Shown: positions 7,155 to 16,893 of the stretch, piece by piece
Layout: every line of letters starts with the position of its first letter
How positions within the stretch are numbered: position 1 is the stretch's first letter
Source of the DNA: Planctomycetota bacterium
GTDB taxonomy: Bacteria > Planctomycetota > MHYJ01 > JACPRB01
Direction: 5' to 3'
Assembly (NCBI GenBank): GCA_016190155.1
Contig: JACPRB010000285.1
Location: 1-32,199 of the forward strand
Length of the DNA stretch: 32,199 bases
The notes under the pieces: generated by a model
What the model saw: only the letters and a program-made list of their open reading frames with translations
What the model was told of the DNA's origin: nothing
The model's database searches: none
Program-made: the position numbers and the translations under genes

Positions 7155-9590
7155 CGGGAGCAGTTCGTTGAGCGCGGGTACCGGCTCTGCGACCCGGCCC
7201 TCAATCCACAGCGGCTCCGGCTCCGCCGCGTCCCCGGGGAGGAAAAGCGCAAAACCCTTCGGCCGTCCCTCCGCGTCGGGCTCGATCTCGCTTCGAATCG
7301 ACGCAACGATCGAAAACCGTCGAGCGCCGCGCAGATCGGCGCCGATGTCGTCGATGCTCCGGCGCGTCCCCGCCGCCAGGGAAAAGAGAATGCGCGGCGA
7401 GCGTCCCTCCGTCTCCAGCGACACGTCGATCGAACCGCGTCCGTCCATGACGGTTGCGTTCGCCTGAAGACGGCACTCGAGGATCGGCCCGGGCGCCTCC
7501 ACCGCGATGACCGCCGTGCACGCGGCCGCCTTGGCCTCCGCGGACGAGAGCAGGGGGCCGATGAAGTGGAACTTCGGCGTCCTCCGGACCACGCTCACCA
7601 CCTTCCTCTGGTCGAGGTCGTACGCCTTTTCCACTCGAACCTCTTCCCACAGCCCGATCGTGACGCCCCGACCGCTCACCGTCAGCCCGCCGTTCCAATA
7701 CTCACGTGCCGACCACCGCCATTCCTTCGAGACGCACCACCGGTCGTCGACGATCAAGTACCCCCTGGAAAGGAGCGCCTGCCGCAGATCTTCGGGCGCG
7801 TACTCACGCCCCTCGAACGAGATCCACGCTATCGGGGCCCGCCCCGCGAGTGCGGCCGCGAGGGGTCCGCTTGCCGGCATTCCCAGTTCACGCCGCACGC
7901 CGCCGTCCCCCGGCTCCTCCGCGAGCGCCCGATAGAGCGCGTACTCCCGATGTCGGGGAAGCCCGTGTTCGCGACACCACTTCGCCAACGCGACGAAGTC
8001 CACCGCCTTGACGGACGCGCGGAGTTTCTCCTGGAAGAGACCTTCCGCAGAGCCGCCTGGTTCGACCGCTTCGATCAGATCTCGCGACACCTCCAGCGGC
8101 TGGTCCTGGAAGACATACCGGATGCGCGTGGTCGTTTCCTCGATCAGGCGCACTTCCTGACGGCGGCCGTCCTTGAACCGCACCAGATCCGGGGCATGGA
8201 CGAGACGCACGTCCGCTTCACGCTCCGCGACGACGGTCTGAAGGGACCGGCGCTCGCGCTCGATGCACTCGGCCGCCTCTTTTCCGATCCGCTCCGTGAG
8301 GAATCGCAGGTCCACCTCCGTGGCGCGATCGCTCGCCAGCAGCTGCTCGGCACGGACACGCTCCGCGTCCGACAGGAACGTCTCCAGGAAGTAGGCCGGC
8401 TGGTCGAAAACGCGCTCGCGAAGATGCGCCTTCAGCGCCGGGGCGATCGCTGGAAGTTCCGGCGGCGCCGGGAGGTCCTCCGTGCTCGCCGGAGGCGGGG
8501 GCTCGTTGAGCGGCGGAAGCGGGGGTAGGGGCGGAGAGATCGTGGGCGCCTCCAGCGCAATGGGAACGGGCTGCGGTGGGACATCGCGCCGGCCGCGCAA
8601 GGCCACCAACACGGACACGATCGCGAGTGCGACGGCGGCCGCGACATAGGGCGCAAACCGGCGACGCGCCGCGACCACCGGCAGCCGCCGGCTGAACCGA
8701 TCGAGGTCGTCCGCCATCTCGGCGGCGGTCTGATAGCGTTGCGTCGGATCCGGCGCCATCGCCTTCGTGATGATGGCCGCCACTTCGGACGGGAGGGAGG
8801 GGTCGAATTCTCGCGGCGGCCGTGGACGTGTCTCGATCACCTTGCGGATGATCTCGAGCGGCGTGGATCCGCCGAACGGCAACACGCCTGTCGCCAGATA
8901 ATAAAAGGTGGATCCAAGCGAAAAGACATCGGATGCCGGCCCCAGCGAGCGCGCCTCGCCGCGCGCTTGCTCGGGCGACATGAACGCCGGCGTTCCGATC
9001 ATCGTTCCGCTCTGGGTCAGCATGCCCTGGGTCGAACCGTCGTATCGCTTGGCCATCCCGAAGTCGGTCAAGTAGGGCTCCCCCTCGGGAGTGATCAGGA
9101 TGTTGCTCGGCTTGACGTCGCGGTGGATAAGGCCGCGGGCGTGCGCGACGCCGAGCGCTCGCGCCGTCTTGAGCATCACGTCGATGAACCGCCGCCGCTC
9201 GATCTTCTCCGCCGGAACGCCGTCCACATAGGCCATGGCGATGTAGAACGCCCGGCCGATCTGGCCGGTCTCGTACACCGGCATGATGTTGGAATGGCGG
9301 AGTTCCATGGCGATGCGCGCTTCCCGCCGGAAGCGGCCCACATCTTCAGGGGTGGCGCTCTTGAGGATTTTCAGCGCTACGCGACGGCCCAGCAACGGAT
9401 CCACGGCAAGATAGACACGACTGAAGCCCCCTTCTCCGATGCGCCGGATCAACCGGTATTTGCCGAAGGGTTTTTCATGGGGGTCGTCTTCGATGAGAGG
9501 CGGAGCCACTCCGCCGGCTACGAACTCCTCCGGAGAGAGGAACCGTCCGCGCAGAAGCAATTCCGCCAGCCTGTGGGATGGCTCCGGCAT
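7146..9590 (-). CDS. Membrane Hanks-type serine/threonine protein kinase with extracytoplasmic C-terminal region
   Basis: The tracked ORF extends to 9773; I prefer the ATG at 9590 (MPEPSHRLAELLL), giving 814 aa, because residues further upstream are low-complexity Arg-rich and overlap the neighbouring gene. The kinase domain spans about 44-300: glycine loop IGEGGFSRV (51-59), Lys74 in VALK, HRDVKPSN (156-163), DFG (176-178) and TPAFMSPEQ. All catalytic residues are present. A single membrane helix (about 312-331) is followed by a Pro-rich linker and then about 400 residues of extracytoplasmic, partly charged coiled sequence ending in a beta-rich domain I do not recognise. It lies 58 bp downstream of a secreted-protein gene and probably shares its transcript. 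Its 3' end overlaps the convergent sigma gene. Confidence 0.9.
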   Translation of the reverse strand: MPEPSHRLAELLLRGRFLSPEEFVAGGVAPPLIEDDPHEKPFGKYRLIRRIGEGGFSRVYLAVDPLLGRRVALKILKSATPEDVGRFRREARIAMELRHSNIMPVYETGQIGRAFYIAMAYVDGVPAEKIERRRFIDVMLKTARALGVAHARGLIHRDVKPSNILITPEGEPYLTDFGMAKRYDGSTQGMLTQSGTMIGTPAFMSPEQARGEARSLGPASDVFSLGSTFYYLATGVLPFGGSTPLEIIRKVIETRPRPPREFDPSLPSEVAAIITKAMAPDPTQRYQTAAEMADDLDRFSRRLPVVAARRRFAPYVAAAVALAIVSVLVALRGRRDVPPQPVPIALEAPTISPPLPPLPPLNEPPPPASTEDLPAPPELPAIAPALKAHLRERVFDQPAYFLETFLSDAERVRAEQLLASDRATEVDLRFLTERIGKEAAECIERERRSLQTVVAEREADVRLVHAPDLVRFKDGRRQEVRLIEETTTRIRYVFQDQPLEVSRDLIEAVEPGGSAEGLFQEKLRASVKAVDFVALAKWCREHGLPRHREYALYRALAEEPGDGGVRRELGMPASGPLAAALAGRAPIAWISFEGREYAPEDLRQALLSRGYLIVDDRWCVSKEWRWSAREYWNGGLTVSGRGVTIGLWEEVRVEKAYDLDQRKVVSVVRRTPKFHFIGPLLSSAEAKAAACTAVIAVEAPGPILECRLQANATVMDGRGSIDVSLETEGRSPRILFSLAAGTRRSIDDIGADLRGARRFSIVASIRSEIEPDAEGRPKGFALFLPGDAAEPEPLWIEGRVAEPVPALNELLPLK

Positions 9591-9648
9591 GGACCCCACG
9601 ATCCTATTATGAACGGAACGACGCTGCAGCGGTCGCGAGCCAGAAAAA

Positions 9649-10896
9649 CTACTTCCTCTTGATCTTGCCGACGTACCAGGTCTCGATGCGGGCGCGCGCG
9701 ATCTTCCACGTGTTGGCCCCGCTTTGAAAGAACGCCACCTCGACCTCGGGCGCCAACCCCTGCGTCCGTACATCGCTCGACTTCACCTTGCCGTCCAGAC
9801 AGATCTCCTCCGTGTAGTCATAAGAGCCTTTCTTGATCGACAGAATGCGCGGCAGGAGCGCGTCGGTCAGGGCGGGCATGCGTCCGGGGACAACTACTCG
9901 GGCGTTTTGCTGAAGCTGGCGCACCTCCCGGTCGACGGCCTCTTGCCAGGCCGCCACCCCGATGCCGCCGTTCGTTCGGGATTGCTCGGCCAACTCCGCG
10001 AGACGGCGGCGGGGCTCTTCCATCCCGGCCAGCCAGGAGCTGCCGTCCTCCCACTGGAACCAAGGAACCGCGCGTCCGCGGAAGTCCCACGCCTGGCCCT
10101 CCACGCGACGTCTGCCGTCGGCGCGCGCAGCCGAAGGCGCCAGCTCATCGGAGCACTGCAGGAGAAGCCGTTCCAACATCGATCTGGCCATCTGGATCAC
10201 CGCCGGCGGGTACTTGGCGCATTCGGCCGGCCACAGCTTCTGATCCAGCACGGCGCCGGCCACGCGGGCCATCAGGAACGCCGCCAGCTGTTCCTCGAGC
10301 GAGCACGTGACGAACAGTCGCCGCCCGGCGTCGGCCGTGATGATCGGTACCTTACCGGCACGCGGTGGAGGCGTCTCATCCAACTGCGGCGTCACAGCGC
10401 TCAGGTACTGTTCAATCGCCGCGTCCTCCAGGGACTCTAAACGCCGCCGCCACTCCGCTCGGGTTCCCGTCCACTTGTCCCGCCCTCCCAGCCCCGATGT
10501 GCGGACCTTGTTATCCGTGAATTCGATCCGCCAGCTCTGCGTATCATCCCAGTAGTCGATGCGTCCGAAGAAAACGGTGTACTTTCCGTCGGGGCGAAGA
10601 ACGATCGATCCCTCGATCTTGATCGGTTCGACACGAGGGAAGGCGACGCCTATGTTGGAGGTGGGCACCTCAGCGGATCTCGACAGGCGCCAATCGGTAG
10701 TGAGCAACCGCGGCTGGGTATCCCGCGTCAACCGGCTCTCCACGACGTCGCGAAAGTCCCCCTCCGACAGAATGCGCAGCGACCATCCTTGCTGAGCCAC
10801 GAATGCGAAGGTGACGTCGGCCGTTGTCGTTCGACCGGACTCTTCGGGGTCCTGCGAAGAAAGGGCGGTCGCGAAAGCGATGATGATGGCGGTCAT
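9649..10896 (-). CDS. Exported protein of unknown function, upstream of the kinase
   Basis: The chosen ATG at 10896 has a strong ribosome-binding site (AGGAGA, 6-7 nt before the start), whereas the tracked start at 11019 adds a basic, unlikely N-terminus. The product is 415 aa. It begins MTAIIIAFATALSSQD, a short hydrophobic leader ending in a plausible signal peptidase I site. The mature part has a beta-rich first half (IEGSIVLRPDGKYTVFFGRID), an alpha-helical middle, and a C-terminal strand-rich end (TWKIARARIETWYVGK). I recognise no family. Because the kinase gene follows 58 bp downstream on the same strand, a periplasmic role linked to the kinase's external domain is possible, but that is only inferred from position. 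Confidence 0.7.
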   Translation of the reverse strand: MTAIIIAFATALSSQDPEESGRTTTADVTFAFVAQQGWSLRILSEGDFRDVVESRLTRDTQPRLLTTDWRLSRSAEVPTSNIGVAFPRVEPIKIEGSIVLRPDGKYTVFFGRIDYWDDTQSWRIEFTDNKVRTSGLGGRDKWTGTRAEWRRRLESLEDAAIEQYLSAVTPQLDETPPPRAGKVPIITADAGRRLFVTCSLEEQLAAFLMARVAGAVLDQKLWPAECAKYPPAVIQMARSMLERLLLQCSDELAPSAARADGRRRVEGQAWDFRGRAVPWFQWEDGSSWLAGMEEPRRRLAELAEQSRTNGGIGVAAWQEAVDREVRQLQQNARVVVPGRMPALTDALLPRILSIKKGSYDYTEEICLDGKVKSSDVRTQGLAPEVEVAFFQSGANTWKIARARIETWYVGKIKRK

Positions 10897-11042
10897 GGCG
10901 CGTCTCCTAACGCGTGCACAGATACTATGACGGGCCGCCCCCGCATGTTTCAGAAGATCGACTTTCTTCTTGCCGGGCCCTCGGGGCATGAGGGCGAGAA
11001 TCGCGCCGAGTTTCTCCACTACTTATGGCCACTCGGTACTCC

Positions 11043-11318
11043 CTACTTCTTGTATCCGTAGAGCCACCGCACCGTCGTCGCGCCCACGTTGCGGACGCTG
11101 TGGCGCGCCTGCGCCGGAATGAGCACCTCCTCGCCCGGCGTCGGCCGGCACGCGATGCCTTCCACTTCCAGCTCGACCTCGCCCTCCACGAGCATGAACA
11201 GCTCGTCCGATTCGTGGGTGTAGTTCTCCCAGTTCGCCCCGGCGCGGTCCTCCCAGATGCCGAAGCTGAATCCCCGCGCGTGCCAATCCTGCTCGATCGC
11301 CTTCAGGTCCAGACCCAT
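11043..11318 (-). CDS. Small single-domain cupin protein
   Basis: 91 aa. The sequence ENYTHESDELFMLVEGEVELEVEG is cupin motif 1 (G-x5-HxH-type, here with His-Glu-Ser-Asp-Glu), and PGEEVLIPAQARHSVRN is motif 2 with its conserved Pro and His. It is a small cytoplasmic beta-barrel that may bind a metal ion; the metal ligands look partly conserved (His, Glu, His). A GAAAGAAG purine run precedes the ATG. Small cupins vary too widely in function to assign a substrate. The gene stands alone between two differently organised units. Confidence 0.85.
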   Translation of the reverse strand: MGLDLKAIEQDWHARGFSFGIWEDRAGANWENYTHESDELFMLVEGEVELEVEGIACRPTPGEEVLIPAQARHSVRNVGATTVRWLYGYKK

Positions 11319-11475
11319 GTCTTCTTTCGTCGCTCGTCAAAATAAAATCTTACTAGAAAAACACCGGAAGATCACGCGGCGCGTCGAGGATTTATCGCCG
11401 GCGCGCAAGAAGCCTCGTCGGGGGCGGTTCCGCTGGCATCCGCGTCCGACCTGTGGTTTCATCACGAAATCGCCC

Positions 11476-11503
11476 TTACGGGGGGATCGACGACACGTAC
11501 AAT
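11476..11503 (+). promoter_or_regulatory. Candidate sigma-70 type promoter for the PQQ/TPR gene
   Basis: TTACGG (11476-11481), a 16-nt spacer and TACAAT (11498-11503) lie in the 282-bp gap before the ATG at 11601. A start near 11510 would leave a leader of about 90 nt. The -35 match is partial, so confidence is limited. Confidence 0.4.
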
Positions 11504-11600
11504 TGTTAGTGCCGCCGATGGGAACCCGGGGTAGGCGCCGTGTGCCCGAGGGCCGAACGCCGTACCCCCTGGACTGGACACCGGAGTCGGGTAATTGGCC

Positions 11601-14600
11601 ATGCGATGGTGGTGCGGGTGGATTCTGGGAGGGCTGCTGGCCCCCGCCCTGACTCCGGCGCAAGATCGCCCTGAAGACGCCCAGCGGAACACGGCACTCG
11701 TGCGCCAGTATCCTTACCTCGATCTCCTCCTGAGCAAGGCCGCCGCCCTGACCCAAGAGGGACGATATCGCGACGTGCTCGATCTGTACGCCGAGGCCGT
11801 CGGCCGGTTCCCCAATCATCTCGTGCCCGTCCCCGTGGAGTCCTCCATCCCCATGGCGCCCGTCCATTACCGCGGAGTCCTGGAGCACTGTTTCCGCGAA
11901 ATGGAGAAATGGCCCGAGGAAGGGAAAGCGGCCTACCGAACCTACTACGACGGATTCGCGCGCGCGGCGTTCGAGACCGCCCGCCATGTCCAGGACCTGC
12001 AGGCCCTCGATCAGGTGGCCCAGCGCTATCCCCTCTCCAGCGTGGCCGACGACGCCCTGGCGCTACTGGGCAATCTCGCGATGGACGCGGGCGACCCGGA
12101 GCACGCCGCCTCCGCCTTCGAACGGCTGCTGGCGGTTCCGGACGCCGACATCCCGCGCAGCCTCACCTTCGCCAGGCTCGGCGCGGCGTATGCGCAGTCC
12201 GGCCGCGCCGACGATCTGGACGAGTTGCTGGCGCGCGCGGAGCGCGAATGCCCCCAGACGAACGTCCGGTTCGGAGACCGCGAGGAGCCGCTGCCGCAGA
12301 TCCTGCGTCGAACGCTCCGTTCGATGAACACCTCGGCCGATTCGTCCCATGGCGTGGCCTGGCCGGCGGGATGGGAATGCCTGCAAGGCGACGGGACGGG
12401 AACCCGGCCGGCGGAGTCTACGGCATTGTCCAATCGCGCCTGGACCGCGACGATCCCTCCCGTCGAGTTCGAAGCCGCCGAAGACGATCCGGGCTACTTC
12501 CCGCCGACCGGCCGCGCGGCCACCCACTATCGACCGTTGTTCCCGGCCGTCTCGGACGGAATCGTCTACCTGCATCATGAGTATCAGGCGTGGGCGTTCA
12601 ACCTCTACGGCACGACGGCCGATCTCCTGTGGAGCCACTCGGTGACCCCTCCGGACGGCACGCTGCTGTACGAGGAACGGCTGGCGCACACGACCTCCGT
12701 GCATGACGGTCGCGTCTACGTCACGCTGGTCACGGCGCTCGGCGAGATGGAGAAGCGCATGCAGTGGATCCTGGTCAAGTTCGCCTTTCCCAAACGCGCG
12801 CTCTTCTGCCTGGACGCGACCACGGGCAAGATGGTGTGGCGTTTGGGCGGCCTGACGGACGACAAGGAACCCCTGGGCGGGCTTTCCTTCCCGACCGCTC
12901 CGACTCCGCAGGAAGGCCGACTCTATGTGGGCGCCGTTCGCCAATCCACCAATACCGACCCCTTCGAGCACTACGTTCTGTGCCTGGACGCCGCCACCGG
13001 CCGGGTGCTCTGGCAGACCTTCGTCGCCTCGGGCGGAACGGAGATCAACCTCTTCGGCAACTCCACCCGCGAATCCATCGGCGGCGCGGTCGCGGTCGCC
13101 GGAGACAGCGTCTACTACTGCACCAACCACGGGGCATTCGCGGCGCTGGACCGGCGTACGGGGCGGATGAAGTGGCTCTACCGCTACCAGCAGCTCTCCG
13201 TGAATCCCACCCGCAGCGTCCAGATCCGGCGCAATCCGCTGGAGTGGTGCAATGCCGCCCCCGTCGTCGCCCAAGATCAAGTGTTCTTCACCGCGACGGA
13301 TTCACCCCTCCTCTACGCGCTGGATGCGCGCACGGGCGAATATCGGTGGCGACTGGAGCGCGGGGACCTTCGACACCTCTACGGCATGCAGGGTCCTTAC
13401 CTGGTGGCCGGCGGCGACTCGGTGCGTTGGTTCGACGTCACCCAGGGCGGAAAGACGGCCGGACACTTCGAACCGGAGCGCGGCCAGGGCAGCGGCCGGG
13501 GCGTCGTGGCGGCGGACGGCATTTACTTCCCGACGACGGAAGGGCTGTACCAGATCCCGATCGCGGGGGGCAAGCCGACGTTCACGCGCTGGCCAGGCGG
13601 ACGCGGACAGGGAGGCAACCTCGTCGCGGGAGAGGGCGCGTTGATCCTGACCGGACAGACTTGGATCGACGCGTTTTTCGACCGGCGCGATCGCGAAGCG
13701 GAGATCGCCGCGGATCTGGCGCGGGATCCGAACAGCGCGCCGCTGATCTACCGCTCCGCGCTGCGATTGTTGCAGTGTGGGCGCGTGGACCAGGCGGCGG
13801 AGCTCTTCGCGCAGGTGGTCGAGACGGCCTCGCGCTCCCGCCGCGCCGAGGAGCAGCGCTTGGCTCGCGTGGCGCGGCGCCGGCTGTACGCCGGCTGCAT
13901 GGAAGCGGGTCGCAAGGCCCTGCAGGAGAAGAACGCGGTCCGCGCTCGATCGCTGTTCGGTCGCGCCCGCGAGCACGCACCGGATCAGGCGGCGCTCGTG
14001 GAGACGACGCTGCGATTGTGCGAGCTGGAGCCCCCGGAATCCGCGGTGGCGGAGCTTCAACGCTTGATCTTCGAGCACGGCGAGGAGCTCGTGGAAGGGC
14101 GCCGCGTCGCGGAAATCGTCCGCGCCCGGATCGCTTCCTTGATCTCCGAATCGGGAACGTCCTCGTATCGGCGATTCGAGGACGAGGCACGAGATCAGCT
14201 GGAGCACGCGCGACGCGAAGGGACGGCGGAGGCGCACCTGGCCGTTTGGCGGCGCTATCCGAACAGCTCCGTCGTCGAGGCGGCCGTGCTGGAGGCCGCG
14301 GAGGCCTACGAGCGCGTAGGGCGCCCGGAGGACGCCGCCATGACGCTGAGGCTTTTCCTGCGCGAGTTCCCCCGCTCTGCGCGGCTCGCGGACGCGGGAC
14401 GCGCGCTCGTGCGGATGCTCGAGGCGCGACGGCAATTCATCGAGGGACGGAAGATCCTGCGGCGCATGCTGGAATCTTCGCCGGATCCCGAGACGCGCGC
14501 GTTCTGCGAAGAGCGTCTGGCCCGGAAGGAGTACCACGCGCCGTCGACCGCGTCGTCTCCTCCTTCGCTGAAGCCTCCGCTCAAACGGGTCGGCGCGTAT

Positions 14601-15773
14601 GTCGAGCGCGAATCGTCCGACCAGGACAGTGTCGCGGAGTTGGCCGTCCTTTGCCCGGAGGGTTCGGGGCCGTCGAAGCCGGGGGAGCTCATTTACGTCG
14701 TCAAGGACGGACGGGTTTTCAAGGCCGTGCGTCCCGACACGGGTCTGGCGGCATGGGAGTTGACCCTCGACGGCAGGCCGCGCGCCTTCGCGCAGGAGGG
14801 ATCTCTCCTGATCTGTACGGAACGGACGGTGTGGCGCCTGAACGCGGCCGAAGGGACCGTGGAATGGAAATACGAGTCGCCCGTCCCGATGGATGGATTC
14901 GCGCTGACCGATATGGCGCTGTGCGTCACCTCGCCGGATCCTCGCGGAGAGCAGGCCAGGGTCGTCACGGCGATCCGCGCGTCCGACGGGAGCATCCTCT
15001 GGACTCAGGCCTACGCGGGCCTATCGACGCCGGAGGGCTTGCTGGCGATGGAGGACGGCGTGGCGCTCGTCACGACCAAGCCGAGCCGTCTTTACGTGTT
15101 CGAGGTGGACAGCGGCCGGTGCAGGGTCCAGCAGGCGCTGTCGTCGAGCGGCGGTGAAATCCAGATGCTGGGAGCGGTGCAAGGTTTGATCTATCTGCAC
15201 GTGAAGCGCGCCGCGGTGGAGGCTTATGACGCAACGGAAGGGACGTTGCAATGGCGCCGGGACCTTCAGGAGTTCGGCTGGACGAAGGTATGCCTCAGCC
15301 GGGGGGGCGTCTTCATCCTGGGTCGTCGGGACCGCCGCACCGTGGCGTCTCTCGTCGATCTGAGACACGGGAAGCTCGTGCGCGTCAACGACGTGATTCC
15401 GGTGGAACAAGAACCGCAGGTGCTCGTGGACGACGCGGCGGCGTACGTCGTTTCGCCCGCGCCCGAGCGCAACGGGGTGCTGGCGCTGGGGATCCCCTTC
15501 GAGAAGTTGGTCCCGAGTTGGATGACCGAGATGGACTTGCCCGGCCCGCTCGTGGGATTGGGTTTGCGCGCGGCGGCCGACCATCTGGTCGTATTCGGGG
15601 TCGGGGCCGCGGAGACGCGGAGATTTCATTTTGCCGCGGCCATCCTTGATAAGACGGGGAAAGTCGTACAGAATATCAAGGGCGGCGATCCGTCGCGGCG
15701 CGCGGCGGGATGCGATCTTGCGGGCGACGCTCTGTTCATTTTGGCGGACAACCGTGTCGAAGTATATCGGTAA
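11601..15773 (+). CDS. Very large secreted PQQ-like beta-propeller / TPR protein
   Basis: The tracked ORF starts two codons upstream at a TTG; the ATG at 11601 starts a clean signal peptide, MRWWCGWILGGLLAPALTPA-QD. The product is 1390 aa. Order of parts: N-terminal helical TPR-like repeats (about 30-230); a first PQQ/quinoprotein-type propeller (about 300-690) with repeats such as ALFCLDATTGKMVWR, VLCLDAATGRVLWQ and LYALDARTGEYRWRL; a helical TPR block (about 700-960); and a second propeller (about 1020-1390) with LNAAEGTVEWKY and AIRASDGSILW. The repeats are of the BamB/WD40-like class and do not prove PQQ binding. Such exported propeller-TPR proteins are typical of planctomycetes and probably act as envelope scaffolds. 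The next gene overlaps its 3' end. Confidence 0.85.
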   Translation: MRWWCGWILGGLLAPALTPAQDRPEDAQRNTALVRQYPYLDLLLSKAAALTQEGRYRDVLDLYAEAVGRFPNHLVPVPVESSIPMAPVHYRGVLEHCFREMEKWPEEGKAAYRTYYDGFARAAFETARHVQDLQALDQVAQRYPLSSVADDALALLGNLAMDAGDPEHAASAFERLLAVPDADIPRSLTFARLGAAYAQSGRADDLDELLARAERECPQTNVRFGDREEPLPQILRRTLRSMNTSADSSHGVAWPAGWECLQGDGTGTRPAESTALSNRAWTATIPPVEFEAAEDDPGYFPPTGRAATHYRPLFPAVSDGIVYLHHEYQAWAFNLYGTTADLLWSHSVTPPDGTLLYEERLAHTTSVHDGRVYVTLVTALGEMEKRMQWILVKFAFPKRALFCLDATTGKMVWRLGGLTDDKEPLGGLSFPTAPTPQEGRLYVGAVRQSTNTDPFEHYVLCLDAATGRVLWQTFVASGGTEINLFGNSTRESIGGAVAVAGDSVYYCTNHGAFAALDRRTGRMKWLYRYQQLSVNPTRSVQIRRNPLEWCNAAPVVAQDQVFFTATDSPLLYALDARTGEYRWRLERGDLRHLYGMQGPYLVAGGDSVRWFDVTQGGKTAGHFEPERGQGSGRGVVAADGIYFPTTEGLYQIPIAGGKPTFTRWPGGRGQGGNLVAGEGALILTGQTWIDAFFDRRDREAEIAADLARDPNSAPLIYRSALRLLQCGRVDQAAELFAQVVETASRSRRAEEQRLARVARRRLYAGCMEAGRKALQEKNAVRARSLFGRAREHAPDQAALVETTLRLCELEPPESAVAELQRLIFEHGEELVEGRRVAEIVRARIASLISESGTSSYRRFEDEARDQLEHARREGTAEAHLAVWRRYPNSSVVEAAVLEAAEAYERVGRPEDAAMTLRLFLREFPRSARLADAGRALVRMLEARRQFIEGRKILRRMLESSPDPETRAFCEERLARKEYHAPSTASSPPSLKPPLKRVGAYVERESSDQDSVAELAVLCPEGSGPSKPGELIYVVKDGRVFKAVRPDTGLAAWELTLDGRPRAFAQEGSLLICTERTVWRLNAAEGTVEWKYESPVPMDGFALTDMALCVTSPDPRGEQARVVTAIRASDGSILWTQAYAGLSTPEGLLAMEDGVALVTTKPSRLYVFEVDSGRCRVQQALSSSGGEIQMLGAVQGLIYLHVKRAAVEAYDATEGTLQWRRDLQEFGWTKVCLSRGGVFILGRRDRRTVASLVDLRHGKLVRVNDVIPVEQEPQVLVDDAAAYVVSPAPERNGVLALGIPFEKLVPSWMTEMDLPGPLVGLGLRAAADHLVVFGVGAAETRRFHFAAAILDKTGKVVQNIKGGDPSRRAAGCDLAGDALFILADNRVEVYR

Positions 15774-16857
15774 ACGCTGGCTGGCGGGCGTGGTCCTAAT
15801 GGGCGCCGTGGCGCTGGATCGTCCGTCCGGAGCGCATTCGGCCCAGGATCCCCACGGGCCGCAGAGTTGGTCCCCGGCGGTTTATGCGCGGAACTTCGAC
15901 GCGGAGGTGCGCCGGGCGTGCGACCGCGGATTGGCTTGGCTGGCTTCGCAGCAGCAGTCCAACGGCGCTTGGCGCTGCAAGATCGCCTACAAGTTGTACG
16001 AGACGTATGAGGGAGAAGACGGCGACGACGTCGGGGTGACGGCCATCGCGTGCATGGCGTTCGTCGGCGCCGGCCACGTGCCCGGGCGCGGCCGCTACGG
16101 TCGGGTCGTGGAACGCGGGCTCAACTTCATCCTCTCCTGCGTGCGCGAGGAGGACGGCTACATCACCGCTCACGGGACGCGCATGTACAGTCACGCGTTC
16201 GCGACGATGTTCCTGGCGGAGATCTACGGGATGACCCGGCGCAGCGACGTGAAGGAGAAGCTGCGCCGCGCCATCGACTTGATCGTGTCCGCGCAGAACA
16301 AGGAGGGGGGGTGGCGGTATCAGCCGATTCCGGTCGACGCCGACCTTTCGGTGACGGTCTCGACGCTGCAGGCGCTGCGGGCGGCCCGCAACGCGGGGCT
16401 CGTGATTCCGTTGGACACGATCGACCGGGCGATGCGGTACGTGAAGGGATGCGCCACCCGGTACGGCTTCACGTACCAACTGGTCAACGACTACGCCTTC
16501 AACGACACGCGCATTTCCTACGCGCTGACGGCCTGCGGAGTGGTGGCGCACATGAGCGCGGGGATCTACGACTCGCGCGAGATCCGCGACGGGCTCCGGT
16601 TCCTGGAGGAGAGGCTTCGGGATTTGCGCTGGGGGAAGTACCACTACTTCTATGGGCACTATTACGCGGCCCAGGCGATGTACATGGCCGGCGAGCATTA
16701 TTGGGAGAACTATTATCCGCGCGTCAAGGCGGAGATCGTGCGCGGGCAGCGCGAGGACGGCGCGTGGACCGACGACGTGGGCTTGACGTACGCGACGGCG
16801 ATGGCGGTGGTGGTGCTGCAGATGCCCTGCGAGTGGCTGCCTATTTTCCAGAAGTAG
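15754..16857 (+). CDS. Exported prenyltransferase/squalene-oxidase-repeat (terpenoid cyclase fold) protein
   Basis: The tracked ORF begins inside the upstream gene at 15631; the GTG at 15754 gives 367 aa with a proper signal peptide (KRWLAGVVLMGAVALDRPSGAHSA-QD) and a 20-bp overlap with the PQQ gene. The mature protein is built of alpha/alpha-barrel repeats of the squalene-cyclase type: ACDRGLAWLASQQQSNGAWR, AQNKEGGWRYQP and GQREDGAWTDDVGLTYATAM. The DxDD cyclase motif is not seen, so it is unlikely to be a true cyclase. Similar exported proteins are abundant in planctomycetes and have no established activity. Overlap and order suggest co-expression and perhaps a joint envelope role with the preceding propeller protein. 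Confidence 0.85.
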   Translation: MSKYIGKRWLAGVVLMGAVALDRPSGAHSAQDPHGPQSWSPAVYARNFDAEVRRACDRGLAWLASQQQSNGAWRCKIAYKLYETYEGEDGDDVGVTAIACMAFVGAGHVPGRGRYGRVVERGLNFILSCVREEDGYITAHGTRMYSHAFATMFLAEIYGMTRRSDVKEKLRRAIDLIVSAQNKEGGWRYQPIPVDADLSVTVSTLQALRAARNAGLVIPLDTIDRAMRYVKGCATRYGFTYQLVNDYAFNDTRISYALTACGVVAHMSAGIYDSREIRDGLRFLEERLRDLRWGKYHYFYGHYYAAQAMYMAGEHYWENYYPRVKAEIVRGQREDGAWTDDVGLTYATAMAVVVLQMPCEWLPIFQK

Positions 16858-16893
16858 GCCACCCGGCGGCCGGATGGTACACTGCAGCGCATC

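Noticed and set aside
12764-15157. 797-aa plus-strand ORF inside the PQQ/TPR gene
   Set aside because: Arg/Gly-rich alternative frame of a gene with clear propeller repeats.
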